DNA of 64,000 nucleotides from Bradyrhizobium sp. Y36 (GTDB lineage Bacteria; Pseudomonadota; Alphaproteobacteria; Rhizobiales; Xanthobacteraceae). The position numbers and the translations under genes are program-made. Under the pieces are notes generated by a model that searched no databases, was not told the DNA's origin, and was given only the letters and a program-made list of their open reading frames with translations. The DNA is taken from contig NZ_NWTI01000004.1 in NCBI RefSeq assembly GCF_002531575.1, forward strand, positions 62,001 through 126,000, read 5' to 3'. The number at the start of each line of letters is the position of its first letter. Within the stretch, counting starts at the first letter, position 1. Of this stretch, positions 53,655-60,840 are shown piece by piece.

Positions 53655-56468
53655 TTAGGGCTGAGCACAGAGCTTGATCGCGGGATTGCCGAGCAGAACA
53701 TATTCAAGCCCCAGCTCGCTGTAGTCGGCGTCGGCCCTGTCCTTGAATTTCTGCGCTGTTCGCGCGATCGTCTTGTCGAAAAGATTGAGGATGGTGGGGG
53801 GCGGCTTCTCCGACGCGACCTCGGCCATGACCTCTGCAAACGTGCTGGCGAAGACGACACCGTACCCGGCGTCGATCGTGAACGGCGATGCGATCAACGT
53901 GTCAAATCCTTGCTCGTTCAGCCGTTGCAGCAACGCAGTGTTCCGGCCCTTGGCAGACGCGGCGGAACAGGCGGCGAAAATGCCGACGCTCCCGGACGGA
54001 AACTTTTTCTCGATGTCCTGCGGAATGATGTGATCCGTCGATTCCGCGAACCACATCGCTCCCTCATCCTGGTGGGCGAGAACGACGAATCCGACTGCGG
54101 AAGCAGACGCCAGAGTCAGCAACGGAGTCACCGAGCCCGTCGTCGCGGCAAGATATTGCCGGAGCTTGTCGATCTCGGAAATTCGCGTTCCCGGGACCTT
54201 GGCGGGGAAGAAGCCCGGCGGCATCACGGCGCCGGGAACGTTCTCCAGCCCCTCCGGAACTGCAAACATCCAATCGCCGATGCATTTGTCCCGAGATGGA
54301 TACCGCTCGATCGCCATCGGCTGCACCACGATGATCGGCTTGTCCAGCACGGGATCCGGTCCCTTGGCGCCGAGAATTCCGAGCGGAACGTAGATGCTGC
54401 GGTTCTGGCCGCTGGTCACGTCCGAGGCGACGCGCACCACCACCACGGGAGATTCGGTGCTTTCGCGGACGATGGCCCGGAAAGCGGCCCAGGCGTTCTT
54501 GGCGTCGTCCTCCGTCGAATTTCCGGATTTCGTGGAGAACAAGATCCTGGCAAGCTCCTTGGCAGCGGGGAGATAGCTGCCCGGCTTCTTGTCGGCGGAA
54601 TCCTTGCGCGCCTTCAGAATCATGTTCTGGAAGCGATCGGTCTTGAGGAAGTCGACGACGCTCGAAGCAGTCTGCCAACCATAGACCGGCGTCTTGCCCG
54701 GCCGACCATCGACGAACACCGCCATGCTGTAGGCTTCGAAATCGAAGATGTGGAGCGCGGCCGCCGCGGTCGCGTCCGCACCGGAGCCCTCCATTCCGAG
54801 CGAAACTTTGCGCAGCGGATTGAGGCCGCTGGAAAGCGCGTCGGCCTGAGCCGGATCGGCACTGTCGCACACGGGCGCGGACGTGCTGGTCTCGCCGATC
54901 GACACACGCTGCACGAGATGATCGAGTGGTTGGAGTCCTCTGAAGATCGCGAACGCAACCGTCGCACAGCCCTGCGATTCCGCCGTCAGCGCGATCTGAA
55001 TGCTGCCGGCGCTGGCCTTCGCCGAAAACTCGGTGATCGACATCGACCCGTCGGCAAATTTCCTTGCGGCATCGGCATCAGGATGCCGGATCTTCTCGAG
55101 ATCAATCTTCAATGTGTAGGAATGACGATCGTCTCCCAGCCGCAGGCTCGAGCCCTCGGGAACGAGTGGTTTGATGGTCAGGACGATCTCACGATTCCTG
55201 GAATCGGCGATGAGCTCCTCGAAGGCTGGATCCACTTTCGCGCCCGCAGACTGCGTGGTCCGGCGCAGCAAGGTGTAATTGAAGGCAGCCACATCGAGCG
55301 TGTAAGTGTAGGTGTTGTTGGCAATCAGGATATTTCCCGCCGGTCCGGCACCATCGACGAACCAGCTGTTCCAGTAGGCGGAGGTATTGACCGGTTCGGG
55401 TGTCGGCGAACTTGCATTGGGGACCGGAGTCGGGCTTGGCGTCGGCGAGGCCGTGACCTGCTTGTCGATAGCGACCTCACCAGTCACTCGTCCCGAGGGC
55501 CGCACCTCCGCCCTGAGATTGCTGTCCAGATCGAGCGGCGGCGCTGCCTGGCCCACGAAGTTTCCCAAGTTGCCATTCGCCCGCGGAAGTCCCGTACCCG
55601 GCGCGATCGGTCTGGGCGCAGGTGGTGCCGCGGACCCAACCGGTGGTGGCGCCGCGGAGGCAATTGGCGGAGGAGCGGGACTGAGCGTTGTCGAGGCCAC
55701 CGGCGGCGCAGGGACTACCGGTGGTGACATTGGCGGTGGTTGCTCGCGCCTCGGCGCGGCCCGCGGCCCCAATCGTGGCGGCGGCTCGGCCCCGCCATCG
55801 ATTGTGGCGACTCTGCCGTGTCGGGGAGCCGGAATCCTCTCTTTTGCCGACGCCTGTACCTCGCCGCCCGGCGTCGATGGAGCCGGTTTTGGTTCGGGCG
55901 CCGTCTGCGGCACCGGATCCGGCAGCGATTCCGCAGCATCGTCCACTCTGGCGATCTTGCTATCGATACGAGCGGGAGCCTCCTTGCCGATCGGCGCTGT
56001 TTCCGCCGACGGCGGCCCGGTCGCGGTGGGAGCCTTCGGCAAATCCACCTGCACTTGCGGCGACGCCGATGGATCGTGCCCCCTGGCATCGATGCTCGGC
56101 GGAGCCGGGAGCGACACGCTCACCTCCTGCATCGTGTTCAGGGCCATCGATTGCAGCAACAGGAACAGGACTGCGGCGAGGGTCAAGCCCGACATGCCGC
56201 CCGTAACGAGCCATCGCGGCGCAAACCAATGAGAGCGGAAGGCGACGAACGCCAGAAGACCGAGATTGGCTGCGGTCAGCGTCGCAAACCAGAGCGGCGA
56301 CACATCCACGCCGACGGCCTGCAGCCCGTAGGCCTCGAACCACGCAAGGCAGACGCAAACGAGAGTGCCAATCGCCCCCAGAACCACTGTCCTGACAGGG
56401 GACACCAGCGTGTGCGCTTCTGCGGCTTGAATACCTGCCACGGCGAACCCGCAAAAAATGAATTGCAA
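53655..56468 (-). CDS. Membrane protein with proline-rich linker and C-terminal CHAT-like cysteine peptidase domain
   Basis: A protein of up to 937 residues. The N-terminal 110 residues hold three clear hydrophobic helices (about 27-49, 59-79, 88-108) and a weaker one at 3-20. Residues about 115-390 are rich in proline, alanine, threonine and serine, like an extracytoplasmic stalk. A middle beta-rich region follows. The last 150 residues look like a CHAT caspase-type fold: FVVLAHQDEGAMWFA gives catalytic-candidate H799, and SVGIFAACSAASAKG gives C834, followed by GFDTLIASPFTIDAGY. The only start after the upstream stop is TTG; a GTG in HTLVSPVRT is an alternative. It is 15 bases before the phosphoesterase gene. 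No function is established. Confidence 0.72.
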   Translation of the reverse strand: MQFIFCGFAVAGIQAAEAHTLVSPVRTVVLGAIGTLVCVCLAWFEAYGLQAVGVDVSPLWFATLTAANLGLLAFVAFRSHWFAPRWLVTGGMSGLTLAAVLFLLLQSMALNTMQEVSVSLPAPPSIDARGHDPSASPQVQVDLPKAPTATGPPSAETAPIGKEAPARIDSKIARVDDAAESLPDPVPQTAPEPKPAPSTPGGEVQASAKERIPAPRHGRVATIDGGAEPPPRLGPRAAPRREQPPPMSPPVVPAPPVASTTLSPAPPPIASAAPPPVGSAAPPAPRPIAPGTGLPRANGNLGNFVGQAAPPLDLDSNLRAEVRPSGRVTGEVAIDKQVTASPTPSPTPVPNASSPTPEPVNTSAYWNSWFVDGAGPAGNILIANNTYTYTLDVAAFNYTLLRRTTQSAGAKVDPAFEELIADSRNREIVLTIKPLVPEGSSLRLGDDRHSYTLKIDLEKIRHPDADAARKFADGSMSITEFSAKASAGSIQIALTAESQGCATVAFAIFRGLQPLDHLVQRVSIGETSTSAPVCDSADPAQADALSSGLNPLRKVSLGMEGSGADATAAAALHIFDFEAYSMAVFVDGRPGKTPVYGWQTASSVVDFLKTDRFQNMILKARKDSADKKPGSYLPAAKELARILFSTKSGNSTEDDAKNAWAAFRAIVRESTESPVVVVRVASDVTSGQNRSIYVPLGILGAKGPDPVLDKPIIVVQPMAIERYPSRDKCIGDWMFAVPEGLENVPGAVMPPGFFPAKVPGTRISEIDKLRQYLAATTGSVTPLLTLASASAVGFVVLAHQDEGAMWFAESTDHIIPQDIEKKFPSGSVGIFAACSAASAKGRNTALLQRLNEQGFDTLIASPFTIDAGYGVVFASTFAEVMAEVASEKPPPTILNLFDKTIARTAQKFKDRADADYSELGLEYVLLGNPAIKLCAQP

Positions 56469-56594
56469 GAAATAATCGCCGAGATTGTCACAAGAACTTC
56501 AGCGCGTCTACCCTTACGTGCAAGCCCCCAAGGGAACTCGTTGGCCGCTTGCGTGCACAAGATCGAACCGGAGCGGTGTCCCCCGCCCCCGGCC

Positions 56595-57674
56595 TCACCG
56601 CCACGGCTGCACGATGATCTTGGTATGCGCTTCGGGATTGGCGAGGTCGGCGAAGGCTTTCGCAACGCCATCGATGCCGACCTCCGCCGTCACCATGGCG
56701 GCGGCGTCCACCTCCCCGTCCGCGATGAGGCGGAGTGACGCAGCGAACTCCTCGGGCGTGTAGCCGAGCACGTACTGGACGTTGAGCTCTTTCATGATGC
56801 CGAGCATGGGCTCGTTTCGGTCGTTCTCCATGCAGACGCCGACCACGACGATTTTGGCATCGCGCGGGGCGCCCTCGAACACCTGCTGCAACAGGCCGGG
56901 CACGCCAACGCATTCGAAGATGATCGCGGGCTTCAGCGCCGGCAGCATCGCCTGGAACGGCGGCCGCGCCGCCTTCTCCGCCTCCGACATCTGGGCGTGC
57001 TCGGCCCAGGTCGCGTAGGGCTGCGACACCCTGGGATCAACGACGATATCGGCGCCGAGCCTGGCTGCGAGCGCGCGCCGCGCCGGAGAATAGTCTGCGG
57101 CGACGATGGGATGCAGGCCCTTCAGCTTCAGGGCGGCGATCACGGCAAGCCCGACGGGGCCGCAGCCGATCACGAGCGGCACCTCTCCACCCCGGATGTT
57201 GGCCTTGGCCACGGCGTGGACGCCGACGGCGAGCGGCTCGGTCAGCGCTGCGTGCTCCGGGGCAAGCCCATTCGGCACTTCGAGCAGCAAGGGTTCGCTG
57301 AGCAGCATCTGCTCCGCATAGCCGCCGACGAAATCGTTGGAATAGCCGATCCCCTTGATGCCCTCCGAGGTCACCAGCGCGGGGAGAGAGCAGACGCGCG
57401 TCCCGGGCTTGAGCTTTCGTTCGGTGCCGGGGCCAAAGTCCACGATCTCGCAGCAGAATTCATGACCGAACACGACGTCGCGCGACAGGTCCATCGGCGT
57501 GCGGCCGGTCTTCCTTGCCATCTCCACCATGCGAGGGGCGTGCTGGCGCGCGTGCAGGTCGGAGCCGCAGATGCCGCAGGCGAGCGTCTTGACCAGCACC
57601 TGGCCGGGGCCCGGCTTGGGCTCGGCCATCTGGTCCACGACAATCTCGCCGTTCCTGAAAATCGCAGCGCGCAT
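56595..57674 (-). CDS. Zinc-dependent alcohol dehydrogenase (MDR family)
   Basis: A 359-residue medium-chain dehydrogenase. Catalytic zinc ligands are C33 (CGICGSDLH), H71 and E72 (FGHEF). The cofactor motif is GCGPVGLAVIAALKLKG with an acidic residue in ADYSPARR, favouring NAD. The lobe that usually holds four structural-zinc cysteines is absent; that stretch reads CSLPALVTSEGIKGIGYS. Related proteins act on aromatic or sugar alcohols. It starts with a single-gene unit between the CHAT-like gene and a DMT exporter, all read leftward, but gaps of 60-126 bases leave operon membership open. Confidence 0.9.
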   Translation of the reverse strand: MRAAIFRNGEIVVDQMAEPKPGPGQVLVKTLACGICGSDLHARQHAPRMVEMARKTGRTPMDLSRDVVFGHEFCCEIVDFGPGTERKLKPGTRVCSLPALVTSEGIKGIGYSNDFVGGYAEQMLLSEPLLLEVPNGLAPEHAALTEPLAVGVHAVAKANIRGGEVPLVIGCGPVGLAVIAALKLKGLHPIVAADYSPARRALAARLGADIVVDPRVSQPYATWAEHAQMSEAEKAARPPFQAMLPALKPAIIFECVGVPGLLQQVFEGAPRDAKIVVVGVCMENDRNEPMLGIMKELNVQYVLGYTPEEFAASLRLIADGEVDAAAMVTAEVGIDGVAKAFADLANPEAHTKIIVQPWR

Positions 57675-57734
57675 TCGGCTTCTCCCTTATCGTGGGAGCC
57701 ACTGATAGCACGAAGCGGGACGCGGCGACTTGCG

Positions 57735-58676
57735 TCAGGGGTTCGGGGAACGCTCTTCCAGCACCAGGAGCTGGGCGCGACGGACACGCTCGCGATGGGC
57801 AATGTAGAGACCGCTGGCGACGATGAAGGCGGCGCCGACGACGGTCCAGACATCAGGGACCTCACCGAAGATGAAGTAGCCCAAAATGCTGACCCAGAGC
57901 AGCTGCGTGTAGGAGAACGGCGCCAGCACCGAGGCATCGCCATAGCGATAGGCCAGCACGATGATCCACTGGCCGACGGTCGAGGCCACACCGATCACGA
58001 TGCCGAGCCCGATCGCAGTCCAGCTCGGCGTGACCCAGACGAATGGCACCATCACAGAGAGGATGGCGACGCCCGTGAGCGCGGAATAGGCCATGGTGGT
58101 AAGCACGGCTTCGCGACCGCTCATCATGCGCGTCAGGATCAGCGCGGCGGCCCAGCAGAATGCCGAGATGATCGGGAAGAACGCCGCGGCGTGAAACGCG
58201 CTGGTGCCTGGCCGCAGGATGATCAGCACGCCGGTCAGGCCGATCGCGGTCGCGATCCAGCGCCGCATGCCGACCTTCTCGCTGAGGAAGATGATCGACA
58301 GCGCGGTGACGAACAGCGGCGAGACGAAGCCGGTGGCGGACGCTTCCGCAATGGGCAGGAAGCTCAAGCCGGTGATGAAGAACAGCGATGAGCCGAGCAG
58401 CGCGGCACCGCGCATCAGCTGCAGGCCGAGCCGCTCGGTGCGCATCGCATGGAGCGGCGAGCCCGGCAGCATCACCGGCGTGAACATCAGCGCGAAAGTG
58501 ACGAAGCGGATCCAGGTAATCTCGATCGACGGCAGACTGGTCGAGAGATATTTGGCGGTGGTGTCGGAGGTGCCGAGAAACACCGTGGACAGCAGTACCA
58601 GCGCAATGCCCTTGAAGGGATGATCGACGCGCGCGGGCGCGCGGCGAGCCTTCTGCTTCTTCTCCGGCACGGGCAT
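57735..58676 (-). CDS. DMT-superfamily (EamA) membrane transporter
   Basis: A 313-residue protein with about ten helices in two EamA repeats. The first begins KGIALVLLSTVFLGTSDTTAKYLS and the second near AFFPIISAFCWAAALILTRMM. It is probably an exporter of metabolites. The frame is open to a GTG at 58787, which would add 37 residues ending in a proline/alanine-rich stretch; I chose MPVPEKKQ because it gives a normal family length. It has no strong ribosome site at either position. Its cargo is unknown. Confidence 0.85.
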   Translation of the reverse strand: MPVPEKKQKARRAPARVDHPFKGIALVLLSTVFLGTSDTTAKYLSTSLPSIEITWIRFVTFALMFTPVMLPGSPLHAMRTERLGLQLMRGAALLGSSLFFITGLSFLPIAEASATGFVSPLFVTALSIIFLSEKVGMRRWIATAIGLTGVLIILRPGTSAFHAAAFFPIISAFCWAAALILTRMMSGREAVLTTMAYSALTGVAILSVMVPFVWVTPSWTAIGLGIVIGVASTVGQWIIVLAYRYGDASVLAPFSYTQLLWVSILGYFIFGEVPDVWTVVGAAFIVASGLYIAHRERVRRAQLLVLEERSPNP

Positions 58677-58864
58677 GGGAATAGTGTCGAGCCTTGCGGC
58701 TGCGGCGGGCGGCGGTGTCACGGCTGGAACCCGGGCAAAATGCGAATCGAGAACTGCGGTAAAAAACGACAAATGCGCCGCGTTCACAACTTCCGAAAAC
58801 AGGATGCCGATATGCGCTCACGTCCGCGCGCGTCAATGCTCCGTTAATAATGGGCGTTTGTGCA

Positions 58865-59704
58865 TTACAGCATTGGCAGGCCGCGCGGCTTCGGCCCGCG
58901 CGGAAACGCCGCGTCGAGCGCCGAAATCTCGTCTTTGGTCAGCACGAGATCGCCGGCCGCGGCGTTCTCGCCGGCATGATCGGCGGAGGACGCCTTCGGG
59001 ATCGCGAATACCGTAGTCGCACGGGTCAGGAAGCTCAACGCGACCTGACGCGGCGTCGCGCGACGCGCCTCTGCGATGCGGGCAAGCACCGCGCCGCCCT
59101 TGCTGCGCGCATCCGGGAAATCGTCATGGCCGAACGGCGAATAGGCGACGACGGCGACACCATGCTTCTCGCACCACGGGATCACCGCATGCTCGATCGC
59201 GCGTTCCTTCAGATGATAGAGCACCTGGTTGCACGCGATGCGCCCCTCGCCGGACACCTCAAAGATCTCGTCGAGGTCGTCGGCGTCGAAATTGGAAACG
59301 CCCCAGGATTTGATCTTGCCTGATTTCACCAACTCCTCGAATGCGGCGACCGTGTCTTCGAGCGGATAGGAACCGCGCCAGTGCAGGAGATAGCAGTCGA
59401 GACGATCGGTCTTCAGCCGCTTCAACGAGCGCTCGCAGGCGGTGATGGTTCCGCGGCGCGAAGCGTTGCTCGGCAGCACCTTGGAAACCAGGAACACCTC
59501 GTCACGACGGCCAGCGATGGCGTCGGCGATGACCAGCTCCGCATCGCCATACATCTCGGCGGTGTCGATATGGGTCATGCCGAGATCCAGGCCACGCTGA
59601 AGCGCGGCAATCGCGCGCTTGCGGTCGCCGTGATCGAGATACCACGTGCCCTGCCCGATCACAGAGACGCCGGTGCCGGTCTTGCCGAAGGATTTCGTGT
59701 TCAT
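58865..59704 (-). CDS. Aldo/keto reductase
   Basis: A 279-residue NADPH-dependent barrel enzyme. The catalytic tetrad is complete: D47 and Y52 (THIDTAEMYGDAE), K75 (LVSKVLP) and H108 (CYLLHWRG). The cofactor end reads IPKASSADHAGENAAA. It begins 9 bases after the stop of the SMP-30-type gene, so they are co-transcribed. The enzyme would reduce an aldehyde or ketose, or act in reverse on a polyol. Together with the lactonase-fold neighbour a sugar-related role is plausible. Confidence 0.92.
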   Translation of the reverse strand: MNTKSFGKTGTGVSVIGQGTWYLDHGDRKRAIAALQRGLDLGMTHIDTAEMYGDAELVIADAIAGRRDEVFLVSKVLPSNASRRGTITACERSLKRLKTDRLDCYLLHWRGSYPLEDTVAAFEELVKSGKIKSWGVSNFDADDLDEIFEVSGEGRIACNQVLYHLKERAIEHAVIPWCEKHGVAVVAYSPFGHDDFPDARSKGGAVLARIAEARRATPRQVALSFLTRATTVFAIPKASSADHAGENAAAGDLVLTKDEISALDAAFPRGPKPRGLPML

Positions 59705-59713
59705 GTCAAAAAC

Positions 59714-60613
59714 TCACAGTCCGCCGATATCCGCCACCAGCACGCTGCCGGTCGACGACTCCGTGATATAGAGACGATCCTTGCTTTCGCCACCGATCGC
59801 GACATTGGTGCAATTCGGTCCCGCACACGACTTGATCCGCGCGATCAATTCGCCGTTCGGCGCAAACACGAAGACGTGGCCGAGCGAGGCGTGGCCGACG
59901 AACAGGCGACCTTTGGCGTCCATCGTCATTCCGTCAGGGCCACTTGTGCCGAACAATGAGCAGAAGCGGCCGACCTTGGACACGCTGCCATCCTTCATGA
60001 ACGGCAGCCGCCACACCGCGTTGTCGCGCGTCATCGCGACGAACAGCACGGTCTCGGTCGGGTCGAGGACCACACCGTTCGGACTGATGCCGGTATTGAG
60101 CAGGCAATCGAGCCGGCCATTCGATGCCAGCCGGTAGACCCGGCCGCTGGCGTCGTGCAGGCCGGTCTGCCCCTGATCGGTGAAATAGATGTCGCCGTTG
60201 GAAGCAAGCTGCAGATCATTGCAGCCACGAAACGATTCCGAATTTCGCGCGGTCAACACCGGCGTGATGCGACCGGCTTTCGCATCGAGCTGCATGATGC
60301 CGTGCATGTAGTCGGCGACCAGGATGCGGCCGTCGGATGCGATCTTCAGCCCGTTCGGCCATCCCTCATACTCGGCGACCTGCGACCATTCACCGTCCGG
60401 CGCGATGCGGAAGATGCGGCCGAACGGAATGTCGACAATGTAGAGATGGCCGTCCCTGTCGAAGGATGGTCCCTCGATGAAGCTGTCTGTCGGCACATTC
60501 GGCCGGTTGGCATCGGCCCAATCGGTCCGCACGCCCTTGCGGCGGAACTTGTCGGGCATGGCGGAGAAGAGCTTGGTTTCAATCAGGCGCGGCGGCGTTT
60601 CCAGGTACATCAT
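59714..60613 (-). CDS. SMP-30/gluconolactonase/LRE-like protein
   Basis: A 299-residue beta-propeller. Landmarks are DSFIEGPSFDRDGHLYIVDIPFGRIFRI (the E ligand), CNDLQLASNGDIYFTDQGQTGL (N and D) and TGISPNGVVLDPTETVLFVA (N), ending in GPDGMTMDAKGRLFVGHA. Residues for the catalytic calcium are present. The start MMYLETPPRL was chosen because the upstream frame runs into a repeat; either of the two M codons is possible. It precedes the aldo/keto reductase by 9 bases. A second, distant paralogue is at 46210-47187. Lactonase activity is likely but unproven. Confidence 0.88.
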   Translation of the reverse strand: MMYLETPPRLIETKLFSAMPDKFRRKGVRTDWADANRPNVPTDSFIEGPSFDRDGHLYIVDIPFGRIFRIAPDGEWSQVAEYEGWPNGLKIASDGRILVADYMHGIMQLDAKAGRITPVLTARNSESFRGCNDLQLASNGDIYFTDQGQTGLHDASGRVYRLASNGRLDCLLNTGISPNGVVLDPTETVLFVAMTRDNAVWRLPFMKDGSVSKVGRFCSLFGTSGPDGMTMDAKGRLFVGHASLGHVFVFAPNGELIARIKSCAGPNCTNVAIGGESKDRLYITESSTGSVLVADIGGL

Positions 60614-60704
60614 TGTTGTTGTGATTGTTGCGGGAGCGCGCGGCAGCATAGGGCAGAATCGACGGCGCGTCGATTGGGCGGAGGCATGGCTCCTCCTCTC
60701 AACT

Positions 60705-60805
60705 GTCATTCCCCGCGAAGGTGGGGAATCCAGTACGCCGCGGCTTCTCCGCATCTCTTGCTGTCTCTGGAATACTGGATCGCCCGGTCAAAGCCGGGCG
60801 ATGAC
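60705..60805. repeat. Dispersed palindromic repeat, family D, copy 2
   Basis: It has arms GTCATTCCCCGCGAAGG and AAGCCGGGCGATGAC and the same core GGGAATCCAGTACGCCGC and TCTCTGGAATACTGGAT as 31181-31280. It fills about half of the 227-base gap between nasC and the SMP-30 gene, both read leftward. Confidence 0.85.
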
Positions 60806-60840
60806 AGCCGAGGATGCGGCGACGACCGAGAACGTCGCCT

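Noticed and set aside
52362..55727. A 1121-codon plus-strand frame opposite the phosphoesterase and CHAT-like genes
   Set aside because: The minus strand has signal peptides, metal motifs and the H/C dyad; the plus frame has no domain and a histidine/arginine-rich shadow composition.
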